Shown here: piece by piece, positions 26,947-36,153 of the stretch
How the letters are laid out: the number at the start of each line of letters is the position of its first letter
Position numbering within the stretch: position 1 is the stretch's first letter
Assembly: GCA_001657325.1 (NCBI GenBank)
Contig: LWRO01000021.1
Location: forward strand, 160,835 to 224,834
Reading direction: 5' to 3'
Source of the DNA: Geitlerinema sp. BBD 1991-9
Lineage (GTDB): Bacteria; Cyanobacteriota; Cyanobacteriia; Cyanobacteriales; Geitlerinemataceae
DNA length: 64,000 nucleotides
Position numbers and translations under genes: made by a program
Notes under the pieces: generated by a model
Database searches by the model: none
Told to the model about the DNA's origin: nothing
Seen by the model: the letters and a program-made list of their open reading frames with translations, nothing else

Positions 26947-27941
26947 GATCGAGTGAAGTTTAGCCAATGATAATTCGTTTGAGATTCAGTCTCTTTGGGT
27001 CTGTTGGACTTAGGGTGACAAGCAGAGCCAAACTGAGTACCCTGAAGTGGGTGCGTTCGCGGGAATTTCATGGACTGGACTTCCAACGAATTTAGTGGCC
27101 CGCAAACACACCCTACGCAACTGATGTTTTTGTCAAACTGAGATATCCCCGATCTTACCTTCTTCCACATTTATCCTAAAAGGATCTCGATTGCTCTTAC
27201 CCGAGCTTCAAGATATGAGGTAAAAATACCGTTACATATTTTGTTTGAGATTTGAACTAATATTCTTAGCTCTTCAATTGAATTGAAATTTTTTGTACGA
27301 GCATTAATATTCTTATTCTCAATAATTTTACCACTTTCTCAAATGAGGGATCGACAACTTTTAAGTTCTTCGTCTACCAGCCTCTATCTTGGCATAAAAT
27401 CCGCCACGGATGGCATCCATAACCACCTCAAAGATTGAAGATAATATGCCAATTTATGTCATCTTTTTTGAATTCAATCCATGTCATGAAAGGGAGCTGT
27501 TGGAGTTAGGGTAATAATCCGATTTTATGAAATCCCAAAACCATTGGCGTAGGGAAGAACGTCCGTTTGCCCCTACAAAGATCTTGGTATCATAGATAAT
27601 CAAAATTACACCAAAATCTCAACAGATACCTATAAAATTATCTACTTATTTTTCGACTTTTAGTATTGGAATAAATTAAACTCCAAAAAACGAGCTAATT
27701 TTATGGTTGTTTATTCCATTTTACAACACTTATTTTAACGATTGAAAATATTATAAACGATGGATATATAAACCACAATATAAAAGGGATTTTATCCTTG
27801 AGGGTTGACTTTTTTGGGATTGAAACAAATTTCAGAGTGTCAAAGAATCATAAAGATTGTATCGAATTTTAAATTAAAATACAAAATCGCAATATGAATT
27901 GATACGATAGGAGCCTGCAAACGACACAATAGTTAATTCTT
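26947..27941. other. About 1 kb AT-rich non-coding region before glpK
   Basis: No gene is seen. It holds a partial repeat (GGGTCTGTTGGACTTAGG, 26997-27014) also found at 40639, and a fuller relative at 27497-27594. The last 250 bp are very AT-rich and should carry the glpK promoter; GATAGGAGC before the glpK ATG is the ribosome-binding region. Confidence 0.55.
27497..27594 (+). repeat. Dispersed repeat family 2, copy 1
   Basis: The segment starts CTGTTGGAGTTAGGGTAATAA and contains the arms GTAGGGAAGAACG and CGTTTGCCCCTAC (imperfect hairpin), ending at CTTGGTATCATAG. A second copy at 40639-40712 has the same order of left end, hairpin and TTGGTATCGTA right end, with different spacing. Confidence 0.55.
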
Positions 27942-29441
27942 ATGACAAACCCTAAGCAATACATTCTTTCCCTCGATCTCGGCACGACTGGAAATCGTGC
28001 AATTTTATTCAACCGAGACGGACAGATTGCAGGACAAGCCTATAAAGAACTCACCCAGTATTACCCACAGCCCGGATGGTTGGAACACGACGCGCTTGAA
28101 ATTTGGCAAGACATCCTCAGTTGCATTGAAAAGGCACTGCAAACCACAGGTACCTCCGCTTCGGAGATTGCCGCGATCGGATTGACCGTGCAGCGAGAAA
28201 CCTGTTTGCTGTGGGATAAAACCACAGGCAAACCCCTTCACAAAGCGATCGTTTGGCAGGATCGCCGAACTGCCCCCCTGTGTCGCCAATTGCGTCGAGC
28301 GGGAAAAGACCAATTGATACTCGATCGAACTGGACTCGTCCTAGACGCTTACTTCTCCGCCACTAAACTCGTTTGGTTGCTCGATTGGGTCAAACAAAAT
28401 CGCCCCCAAACCAACCTCAATAACGTCATCGCTGGAACCGTCGATACCTGGCTGTTGTGGAACCTGACGGGGGGCAAGGTTCACGCCACCGACAGCAGCA
28501 ATGCCAGTCGCACGATGTTAATGAATCTCGAACACGGCGACTGGGACTCCGATTTACTCGAGCTGTTCGATATTCCGTCCCACCTGATGCCCGAAATTCG
28601 TCCGAGTATGGGCAGTTTCGGAACCACGGACTCAGAGATGTTCGGGGCAGAAATTCCCATTACCGCAATTTTCGGCGACCAACAAGCCTCTCTCTTCGCT
28701 CACGGATGCGATCGACCCGGTTTGCTCAAATGTACTTACGGGACTGGGTGCTTTCTCATCGTACAAGCCGGCCGCGATATTCCTCGATCGAGCGATCGAC
28801 TCCTCTCTACTGTCGCTTGGACGACTGCCGAACGTGCCAACTATGCCCTCGAAGGGGCGATGTTCACGACAGGGGCTTGTATTCAATGGTTGCGCGACGG
28901 TTTACAGCTGATTTCCTCTGCTGCTGAAACCGAACCCCTCGCCCGACAAGTCAAAGACAGCAACGGCGTTTACTTCGTTCCAGCGTTGAGTGGCTTGGGC
29001 GCACCCCATTGGGACATGAGCGCACGCGCGTCGTTTCAGGGGATTACAGGCGGCGTGAAACGGGAACACATCGTGCGAGCGGTTTTGGAATCGATCGCCT
29101 ATCAAGTCAAAGAAGTCGTCGAAGCCATGAACCGAGATAGCGATATGGCTGTCGCCCGTTTGAAAGTCGATGGCGGCGCGTCGAAGAATGACTTTTTAAT
29201 GCAATTCCAAGCCGACGTGTTGGGCGTTCCCGTGGAACGCCCTACGATTCTCGACGCAACAGCTCAAGGTGCAGCGTTCGGTGCTGGGTTGGCGAGCGGT
29301 TTTTATCCAGATTACCGAGAACTGATTGCCAAACGGCAGATCGATCGTGTCTTTAAACCCGGTGACGGCGCATCGCAGGCTTTAGAACACTATCGCGTTT
29401 GGCAAAAAGCCGTCGAACGGGCGAAAGGTTGGGTGGATTAA
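27942..29441 (+). CDS. glpK: Glycerol kinase
   Basis: A 499-residue FGGY kinase converting glycerol to glycerol 3-phosphate. It has the N-terminal phosphate loop LDLGTTGNRAILF (usually DQGTTSSR), glycerol-site QRETCLLWD, the LDAYFSATKL helix, the catalytic region GDQQASLFAH and the C-terminal ATP-site DGGASKNDFLMQ. Length and domain order are complete. A glycerophosphodiesterase gene lies convergent just downstream, so both routes to glycerol 3-phosphate are side by side. Confidence 0.96.
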   Translation: MTNPKQYILSLDLGTTGNRAILFNRDGQIAGQAYKELTQYYPQPGWLEHDALEIWQDILSCIEKALQTTGTSASEIAAIGLTVQRETCLLWDKTTGKPLHKAIVWQDRRTAPLCRQLRRAGKDQLILDRTGLVLDAYFSATKLVWLLDWVKQNRPQTNLNNVIAGTVDTWLLWNLTGGKVHATDSSNASRTMLMNLEHGDWDSDLLELFDIPSHLMPEIRPSMGSFGTTDSEMFGAEIPITAIFGDQQASLFAHGCDRPGLLKCTYGTGCFLIVQAGRDIPRSSDRLLSTVAWTTAERANYALEGAMFTTGACIQWLRDGLQLISSAAETEPLARQVKDSNGVYFVPALSGLGAPHWDMSARASFQGITGGVKREHIVRAVLESIAYQVKEVVEAMNRDSDMAVARLKVDGGASKNDFLMQFQADVLGVPVERPTILDATAQGAAFGAGLASGFYPDYRELIAKRQIDRVFKPGDGASQALEHYRVWQKAVERAKGWVD

Positions 29442-29455
29442 TTCCCCGTTTCTGA

Positions 29456-29489
29456 GCTGTAGAGGCCTCGTCTAAAACGTCTCTACAGC
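29456..29489. terminator. Hairpin between glpK and the convergent GDPD gene
   Basis: A 9-bp stem (GCTGTAGAG / CTCTACAGC) with a 16-nt interior, located between convergent genes. It lacks a clear T-run. Confidence 0.55.
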
Positions 29490-29509
29490 CCCCCAATTAG
29501 ACTGACTCC

Positions 29510-30268
29510 TCAGACTCGCCACTGCAAACCCCGATCGAGCAACGTATTGGTGATCGCACGCCGAACACCGAGGTGCTGTAATTTCTCCCAATCGACGAGA
29601 TCGTCAACCGTCCACGCCACGACATCCGTTTTTCTAACTTTCGCGTCACGCACGAGTCCCGGCTCGTCGAGCAGTACGCGATATAAACTCGCCACGATCG
29701 AACCGTCGCGAACGGCTTTCGGTAAATTGTCTTGAAACGCTTCAGCAGTGGCGACGAGATAGCCGAGATGCACCTCCGTCGATTGTTCTCGAAATCGCTG
29801 CAACAAGTGAGTATCGAAAGAACAGACGTAACATCGATCGAGCCATCCTCGCTCTCCTAACAATCGCAACGTCGTACTAATGCGATCGTCCGTCCACGTC
29901 GGATGGGGTTTGACATCTAAATAAAGGGATTTCGGTAACTGCCAGACCGCATCTAAGGTTTCCGCTAACGTAGGAATACCTTCCCCCGCAAAGGCTTCGT
30001 CAAACCACCCTCCCGCATCGAGAGTTCGCAACTGCTGCCAGGGCGTTTGACTGACCAAACCGCGCATTCGAGTCGTTCGCTTGAGGGTTTCGTCGTGAAT
30101 CACCACGGGTACACCGTCACCACTCAAGCGCAGGTCTAACTCGATCGAATCGGCTCCCGCCTCGATCGCGAGATCGAAAGCTGCTAGGGTATTTTCTGGC
30201 GCGATCGCCGAAAATCCTCGGTGGGCGATAATTTCACAGGGTTCAACAGCCTCAATCTCGTCTTTCAC
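29510..30268 (-). CDS. ugpQ: Glycerophosphodiester phosphodiesterase
   Basis: A 252-residue cytosolic GDPD. It has the catalytic HRG in IAHRGFSAIAPENT, metal ligands ELDLRLSGDGVPVVIHD, the LYLDVKP strand and the C-terminal WTVDD. It hydrolyses deacylated phospholipid head groups to glycerol 3-phosphate and an alcohol. No signal peptide is present, so it is cytoplasmic. It converges on glpK. Confidence 0.94.
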   Translation of the reverse strand: MKDEIEAVEPCEIIAHRGFSAIAPENTLAAFDLAIEAGADSIELDLRLSGDGVPVVIHDETLKRTTRMRGLVSQTPWQQLRTLDAGGWFDEAFAGEGIPTLAETLDAVWQLPKSLYLDVKPHPTWTDDRISTTLRLLGERGWLDRCYVCSFDTHLLQRFREQSTEVHLGYLVATAEAFQDNLPKAVRDGSIVASLYRVLLDEPGLVRDAKVRKTDVVAWTVDDLVDWEKLQHLGVRRAITNTLLDRGLQWRV

Positions 30269-30406
30269 GCCTCACCTTCTCTCCCTGGAAATGTTACGAT
30301 ACACGAGCGATACAAATCTTTACAGTTTTACAGGATTCAATAGGAGATAAGCACAAAAAAAAACTCAAGTCAGTAGTAGAGAACACAAATTATTAAAATT
30401 TTACAA

Positions 30407-31009
30407 ATGAGTCGTTTTATCTTCACATCGCTTCTCACCAGTTCGATTGTATTGTCGGGGTTACTCGCCCCTCAAATTCCCTCGATCGCCGCTGACCTTT
30501 CCACCCCAACCTCTCAACTCGCACGGCGTGACGGTGAAGTTACCCTCACCCGCAACGAAGACAGCACGTACACCGCCCAACTCGTCATCGACGCTTCTCC
30601 CGAAGAAGTTTGGAGTGTCATCGCCGATTACGGTAATTTCAGCGAATTTCTGCCCAATATTGTTTCCAGTGCTGTCGTTGAAATCGAAGGAAACCGCCGT
30701 GTCGTCGAACAAATTAGCGAACGGCGCGTGTTGTTTCTCAACGTTCGATCGCGAATTCGGACTGAAAACATCGAAACCCAAAACCAGCGGATTGATTTTC
30801 GACTCGTCGAGGGCGATCTCGATCGACTCGAAGGAGCTTGGATACTCGAACCTCTTGCTGATTCTAACCACTTGCTTTTGACGCAAACCATTGAAGTCGA
30901 ACCGTCCGAGGGAACGCCTGAAGGGTTCTTCTACGATATTTTCGAGCGCTCGATTGTAGACACCCTCGAAGCCATTCGCGATGAAGTATTGCGTCGGCGT
31001 AGTGGGTAA
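30407..31009 (+). CDS. SRPBCC family protein with signal peptide
   Basis: A 200-residue protein. A hydrophobic export segment (residues 5-25) precedes a START/Bet v1-like (SRPBCC, polyketide-cyclase type) fold. The latter is recognisable from ASPEEVWSVIADYGNFSEFLPNI, the VVEQISERRVLFLNVRSRI strands and the long C-terminal helix YDIFERSIVDTLEAIRDEV. The cavity should bind a lipid or other hydrophobic ligand, unknown here. Conserved in cyanobacteria, usually as a monocistronic gene. Confidence 0.85.
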   Translation: MSRFIFTSLLTSSIVLSGLLAPQIPSIAADLSTPTSQLARRDGEVTLTRNEDSTYTAQLVIDASPEEVWSVIADYGNFSEFLPNIVSSAVVEIEGNRRVVEQISERRVLFLNVRSRIRTENIETQNQRIDFRLVEGDLDRLEGAWILEPLADSNHLLLTQTIEVEPSEGTPEGFFYDIFERSIVDTLEAIRDEVLRRRSG

Positions 31010-31063
31010 CCGAGCGAATCGTTTTCTGCATTCGCATCGAAACGCTCGAGTGAGTTTGCCTTC

Positions 31064-31092
31064 AGAGGATCGATCGAAATGGGCGATCCTCT
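31064..31092 (+). terminator. Hairpin after the SRPBCC gene
   Basis: A 9-bp perfect stem (AGAGGATCG / CGATCCTCT) 55 bp after the stop, without a T-run. Confidence 0.45.
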
Positions 31093-31279
31093 AACCGATC
31101 GAAATTTGCATCAACTCGATACGCTTTACACCCTAAACTCAAGAAAACCCAAATCTCTACAGATTTTTTTAAGACAGTCAATTATTTATCCATAAAGTGG
31201 GGATGCTATTATTCGTATCCCGACTCGATCGAATTGCTTCAAAGTTTAACGCGATCGACCGGTCGCAACGAACGACTCG

Positions 31280-31285
31280 TATAAT
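31280..31285 (+). promoter_or_regulatory. Candidate -10 box upstream of glgP
   Basis: A perfect TATAAT lies 112 bp upstream of the glgP start. No good -35 hexamer is found at 16-18 bp, so it would need an activator or an extended -10. The rest of the 31010-31396 gap shows only the hairpin noted above. Confidence 0.4.
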
Positions 31286-31396
31286 ACGGGCAGCGATGGT
31301 TCGCCTCGTTCGCCTCGATTGCCTGCTGACTCCATCGGGGAGCGCAACATCATCCACATCGAAACATTGACGATTGTCGATCGAAGTTTTAGCGAT

Positions 31397-33955
31397 ATGA
31401 ATAAAGTGATCTATTCCACCGACAACGCCCAAGTCCGCATCGAAGACGATCGCACGGGCATGAACTTGGAAACCCTAAAACGCGCTTTTGCCGATCACCT
31501 GTTTTACCTACAGGGTAAAGACGAATCGATCGCAACCCTCAAAGACTACTACTTCGCCCTCGCGTATACGGTTCGAGATCGCCTCCTCCACCGCTTCATC
31601 AAAACCACCCGCACCTACCGCGAACAAAACGTCAAAGTCGTCTGCTACCTGTCCGCCGAATTCCTCATGGGACGGCATTTAGGCAACAACCTCGTCAACC
31701 TGGGCGTTCTCGAAAAAGTGCGTCAAGTCGTCGAAGAATCCGGACTCAACCTCGACGAACTCATCGAACAAGAAGAAGATCCCGGACTCGGAAACGGCGG
31801 TTTAGGCCGTCTCGCGGCCTGCTTCCTCGACTCCCTCGCCACCCTGGAAATTCCCGCTATCGGCTACGGTATCCGCTACGAATTCGGCATTTTCCACCAA
31901 ATGATCAAAGACGGATGGCAGGTCGAAATCCCCGACAACTGGCTGCGGTTCGGCAACCCCTGGGAAATCGCCCGTCCTGAAGACACCGTCGAAGTCAAAC
32001 TCGGCGGCAAAACCGAGGTTTACCACGACACCAAAGGACACTATCGCGTGGGCTGGATTCCCGATCGAACCGTGATCGCCATTCCCCACGATACCCCCGT
32101 TCCCGGCTACGACACCAATACGGTCAACCCCCTGCGCCTGTGGAAAGCCGAAGCCAGTGAAGCGTTCAACTTCGACGCCTTCAACGCCGGAAACTACGAC
32201 CGCGCCGTCGCCGAAAAGATGAACTCCGAGACCATCTCCAAAGTTCTCTACCCCAACGACAACACCCCCCAAGGCCGGGAACTGCGGTTGGCGCAACAAT
32301 ACTTTTTCGTATCCGCCTCTCTCCAAGACCTCATCCGCATTCACCTGCGGACGAATACCAGCCTCGACAACTTCCACGAGCGCTTCGCCATCCAACTCAA
32401 CGATACCCACCCCGCTGTCGCCGTTGCCGAACTGATGCGCTTACTGGTGGACGACCACGGTTTTGACTGGGATCGTGCCTGGAGTATCACCCAACAAACC
32501 TTAGCCTACACGAACCACACCCTAATGCCCGAAGCCCTAGAACGCTGGCCAGTGAGCCTGTTCGGGCATCTCCTCCCGCGCCATTTAGAGATCGTCTACG
32601 AAATCAACTATCGCTTCCTCGAAGACGTGCGCACCTGGTTCCCCGGCGACGACGAACGCCTCGAACGCCTGTCCATTATCGAAGAATCGCCCGAAAAACA
32701 GGTTCGCATGGCCCATTTAGCCTGTGTGGGTTCCCACGCGATTAACGGCGTTGCCGCATTGCACACGGAACTGCTCAAAAGCGACACCTTGCGCGACTTT
32801 GCCACCCTCTGGCCCGAGAAGTTTTACAACAAAACCAACGGTGTAACCCCTCGTCGTTGGATGTTGCTGAGTAACCCGGAACTCTCCGCGTTAATTACAG
32901 AAAAAATCGGCGACGGTTGGCTGAAAAATCTCGACGAACTGCGCAGTTTAGAAGCGTTTATCGAAGATGCCGAGTTTCGCCAACGCTGGCATACGATCAA
33001 GCGCATCAACAAGGAACACTTGGCCGCTTACATCAAAGCGAAGCGGGGAATTGAGGTCAATCCCGATTCTCTATTCGACATCCAGGTGAAACGCATTCAC
33101 GAATACAAGCGCCAGCATCTAGCAGTTCTCCACATCATTACCCTTTACAACCGCATCAAGCGCAATCCCAATATCGACATCGTACCGCGCACGTTTATCT
33201 TTGGCGGCAAAGCCGCACCGGGATATTTCATGGCGAAGTTGGTGATTAAGTTGATTAACGCCGTGGCGGAAGTGGTCAACAAAGATCCCGACGTGCGCGG
33301 ACGGTTGAAAGTGGTATTTTTGCCGAATTTTAACGTGTCGCTGGGTCAGCGCATTTATCCGGCGGCTGATTTGTCCGAACAAGTTTCGACCGCTGGGAAG
33401 GAAGCGTCGGGAACGGGCAATATGAAATTTGCCATGAACGGATCGCTGACGATCGGGACTCTAGACGGGGCAAATATCGAAATTCGCGAGGAAGCCGGGG
33501 CTGAAAACTTCTTCTTATTCGGTTTGACCGCCGAGCAAGTTTACGAGATTAAGTCCAACGGTTACGATCCGAAGACCTATTACGATAGCAATATCGAATT
33601 GCGTTGGGCGATCGATCGAATTGCCAAAGGTCATTTTTCTCACGACGATGTCGATCGATTCAAACCCATCGTGGACGATTTGATGTACGGCGATCCGTAT
33701 ATGCTCTTTGCCGATTACGAATCCTATATCGAATGTCAGGAGCAAGTCAGCCAAGCCTATCGCGATGTCGATCGATGGACGCGAATGTCGATTCTCAACG
33801 CCGCTCGCATGGGTAAATTCTCCAGCGATCGAACGATTCGCGAGTACTGCGAGCAAATTTGGGGCGTTCGACCCGCCACCATCAACCTCGACGCATACTC
33901 CCAAGACGAGGCGGTGTTAAAAGTCGAAACGGTCAACGGCGAACCCCAAGCCTAG
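31397..33955 (+). CDS. glgP: Glycogen phosphorylase
   Basis: An 852-residue GT35 enzyme releasing glucose 1-phosphate from glycogen. It has the N-terminal CYLSAEFLMGRHLGNNL, EEDPGLGNGGLGRLAACFLDS, NDTHPAVAVAELMR, the KRIHEYKRQHL helix and the pyridoxal-phosphate site EASGTGNMKFAMNGSLTIGTLDGAN, in which the Lys of NMKF is expected to hold the cofactor. The frame is open 26 codons further upstream, but MNKVIYSTDNAQVRIEDDRTG is the likely N-terminus. It is followed by a strong hairpin. Confidence 0.96.
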   Translation: MNKVIYSTDNAQVRIEDDRTGMNLETLKRAFADHLFYLQGKDESIATLKDYYFALAYTVRDRLLHRFIKTTRTYREQNVKVVCYLSAEFLMGRHLGNNLVNLGVLEKVRQVVEESGLNLDELIEQEEDPGLGNGGLGRLAACFLDSLATLEIPAIGYGIRYEFGIFHQMIKDGWQVEIPDNWLRFGNPWEIARPEDTVEVKLGGKTEVYHDTKGHYRVGWIPDRTVIAIPHDTPVPGYDTNTVNPLRLWKAEASEAFNFDAFNAGNYDRAVAEKMNSETISKVLYPNDNTPQGRELRLAQQYFFVSASLQDLIRIHLRTNTSLDNFHERFAIQLNDTHPAVAVAELMRLLVDDHGFDWDRAWSITQQTLAYTNHTLMPEALERWPVSLFGHLLPRHLEIVYEINYRFLEDVRTWFPGDDERLERLSIIEESPEKQVRMAHLACVGSHAINGVAALHTELLKSDTLRDFATLWPEKFYNKTNGVTPRRWMLLSNPELSALITEKIGDGWLKNLDELRSLEAFIEDAEFRQRWHTIKRINKEHLAAYIKAKRGIEVNPDSLFDIQVKRIHEYKRQHLAVLHIITLYNRIKRNPNIDIVPRTFIFGGKAAPGYFMAKLVIKLINAVAEVVNKDPDVRGRLKVVFLPNFNVSLGQRIYPAADLSEQVSTAGKEASGTGNMKFAMNGSLTIGTLDGANIEIREEAGAENFFLFGLTAEQVYEIKSNGYDPKTYYDSNIELRWAIDRIAKGHFSHDDVDRFKPIVDDLMYGDPYMLFADYESYIECQEQVSQAYRDVDRWTRMSILNAARMGKFSSDRTIREYCEQIWGVRPATINLDAYSQDEAVLKVETVNGEPQA

Positions 33956-33969
33956 ATCGCAACGTTGCC

Positions 33970-34011
33970 AACCCGGTTTTTTGGAGTTGTTGAATTTTAA
34001 AAAACCGGGTT
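33970..34011. terminator. Bidirectional terminator-like hairpin after glgP
   Basis: A perfect 13-bp stem (AACCCGGTTTTTT / AAAAAACCGGGTT) whose arms contain the T/A tracts of a bidirectional intrinsic terminator. It separates glgP from the next gene, whose ATG lies 36 bp further on. Confidence 0.75.
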
Positions 34012-34046
34012 ATTCTGCTATTTTGCGTTCTTTCTATCGCTGCACT

Positions 34047-35330
34047 ATGGCCGCTACGATCGCCCTCATCGCCCACGACGCTCGAAAAGACCAGATGATT
34101 GCTTTTGTCCGAGAGCGATCGTCGGTTCTCTCTCGTTACCGTCTCATCGCAACGGGAACGACTGGAAGCCGCGTTTGCGAGGGAACGGGACTCGACGTCG
34201 ACTGTATGCTGTCCGGGCCGATGGGCGGCGACACGCAAATTGCAGCGCGAGTGGTCGAGGGCGAAGTCGTCGCCGTTATTTTTCTAATCGATCCCCTCTA
34301 CGCACAACCCCACGAACCGGACATCCGCGCCTTGTTGCGGGTGTGCGACGTGCATAACGTGCCGATTGCCACGAATCTCGCTACAGCGGAAGCCGTCGTC
34401 GCACGCTTGGCGGCTCATCGGGTTGCCCATTTAATCTTCAACCCCGTAGCCGGACAGAACAATCCCGATCGAGATCTCGCTCTGATTCGCGAAAAACTCG
34501 AATCTCACATTCATCTCAACGTCGATGTCACCGAACCGGAAACCTCGGTGAGCGATCTCACGCGAGCAGCGGTCGAAGCGGGAAGCGATCTGGTCATCGC
34601 CTCCGGGGGAGATGGAACTGTTTCGGCTGTGGCGGACGAGCTGGTCAATACTGGCGTTCCTCTGGCTGTCATTCCGCGAGGAACCGCCAACGCCTTCGCC
34701 AGCGCCCTCGGGATTCCTCAGAACGTTCAGGGCGCTTGTAAAACGATTCTAACGGGAACGAGTCGCATCATCGACGTGGCGAAATGCAACGGACAGTCGA
34801 TGATTTTGCTGGCGGGGATCGGCTTTGAGGCAGATGTCATCGAAACGGCCGATCGGGAAATGAAGGATCGCTGGGGGCCGCTGGCCTATCTTTGGGCTGG
34901 AATTCAGAATTTCAGTGAAAGTCAGCAGTTCGATGCAGAAATCGAAATTGAGGGTGAAATTCGACGGGTGAAATCGGGGGCGATAACGATTGCGAATCTC
35001 GCTCCCCCGACGTCGATCTTGGCACAGGGGTTCGGCGAAACGATTCCCGATGACGGTTTGTTAGAAGTCACCATCGGCGTGCCGAAAAACCGCCTTCAGT
35101 CCATCGACGCGCTGGCGAGTATGGTGGGAGCGGCGATGATGAAAACGGAAGTCCAGCGAGACGATATCATTCGCCTGCGAACTTCTCGCATTCGTGTGAA
35201 TGCCGATCCCCTTCGCAAGGTCGTCGTCGATGGCGAAATTGTCGGGACGACACCCGTTGAGGTGGAATGTATCCCTCGGGGATTGACGGTCATCTCACCG
35301 ATGACGAAAGGAAATATTTGGAATTGGTAA
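34047..35330 (+). CDS. mgsA: Methylglyoxal synthase - diacylglycerol/lipid kinase fusion protein
   Basis: A 427-residue protein with two enzymes. Residues 1-120 are a complete methylglyoxal synthase: ALIAHDARKDQM, ATGTTGSRV, SGPMGGDTQIAARV with the catalytic Asp, FLIDPL, and NVPIATNLATAE. Residues 130-427 are a DAGK-cat/YegS-type lipid kinase: FNPVAGQNNPDRD, ASGGDGTVSAVADEL, IPRGTANAFASALG and the C-terminal VVDGEIVGTTPVEVE. The first converts dihydroxyacetone phosphate to methylglyoxal; the second phosphorylates a lipid or sphingoid-like substrate. The ATG is chosen where the synthase fold begins, after the hairpin. The functional link between the halves is not known to me. Confidence 0.9.
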   Translation: MAATIALIAHDARKDQMIAFVRERSSVLSRYRLIATGTTGSRVCEGTGLDVDCMLSGPMGGDTQIAARVVEGEVVAVIFLIDPLYAQPHEPDIRALLRVCDVHNVPIATNLATAEAVVARLAAHRVAHLIFNPVAGQNNPDRDLALIREKLESHIHLNVDVTEPETSVSDLTRAAVEAGSDLVIASGGDGTVSAVADELVNTGVPLAVIPRGTANAFASALGIPQNVQGACKTILTGTSRIIDVAKCNGQSMILLAGIGFEADVIETADREMKDRWGPLAYLWAGIQNFSESQQFDAEIEIEGEIRRVKSGAITIANLAPPTSILAQGFGETIPDDGLLEVTIGVPKNRLQSIDALASMVGAAMMKTEVQRDDIIRLRTSRIRVNADPLRKVVVDGEIVGTTPVEVECIPRGLTVISPMTKGNIWNW

Positions 35331-35352
35331 ATCTGAAATTGACAGCAAGACC

Positions 35353-35832
35353 ATGAACGATCCGGAAAAGCTGACTCGCGAGGTTACACAATGGCTGGCT
35401 GAAATCGGTGCGTTGAAACAACAGCTTCTCGACGCACAGCAGTCGATCTCCGATATTGAAGCGAGTGCGAACCACTGGCGACAGCTTTACAATACGGAAG
35501 CCGAACAGCGTCGTTGCGAATCGGAAAGCGCACAGCGACAGATCTCGCAGTTGCAACAGGAAATCGAACAGCTTCGATCGTCCCCGACGCGCTCTGAAAG
35601 TGAAGCCCGTCGCCTAGCAGAACGGGAGATGGAAGCACTAGATCTCGAAGCGTTGCGGGAGAGGTTTGTCGAGGTTGCCATGGAGTGCGATCGATGGCAG
35701 GCTCGCGTGCGAGAGCTGACGGAAGCATTGGAAGAAGAACGCAACAACCACGCCAAAACCCGCACCGATCTCACGAGCGCTCTCGGCGATACGGTATCGC
35801 TTTTGTCTCAAAAGGACACCTCTTCGGATTAG
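35353..35832 (+). CDS. Coiled-coil protein of unknown function
   Basis: A 159-residue, Glu/Gln/Arg-rich protein predicted to be coiled coil over almost its entire length (about residues 5-140: EIGALKQQLLDAQQSISDIE, QRQISQLQQEIEQL and so on). No catalytic motif. It begins 22 bp after the methylglyoxal synthase-kinase gene on the same strand and is probably cotranscribed. Similar short coiled-coil proteins are common and hard to classify. Confidence 0.65.
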   Translation: MNDPEKLTREVTQWLAEIGALKQQLLDAQQSISDIEASANHWRQLYNTEAEQRRCESESAQRQISQLQQEIEQLRSSPTRSESEARRLAEREMEALDLEALRERFVEVAMECDRWQARVRELTEALEEERNNHAKTRTDLTSALGDTVSLLSQKDTSSD

Positions 35833-36153
35833 TTGGAGATTGCGGAGATGCCTCTCGTGGTGAGTTTCGATCGAAGATCGATCGATCCCACCGGGATTTC
35901 ACGAAACGTTGTAATAATAATTATCAAAAATTAGACTAACGACGCATTACTTCACAGTCGTTGGTGTGAGTGTTAAGACAAACTGCAATTTTGATTAAGA
36001 GCTGTCTAAAAGTTCGATAATACAAACAGTCTAGAGAAACGAATTAGGATCGAAGCGATCGACGGTTGAGATCGACCCTCCAATTTTATCGATCGCGTTG
36101 AATTCTCTAGCGAATCAACTATCTCAAACTGATTATAGTTGAGGAGAATTGTT
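35833..36153. other. Intergenic region before the EF-G-like gene
   Basis: About 320 bp of non-coding sequence, AT-rich in the middle. I see no repeat or RNA. TTGAGGAGA just before the next ATG is its ribosome-binding site. Confidence 0.45.
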
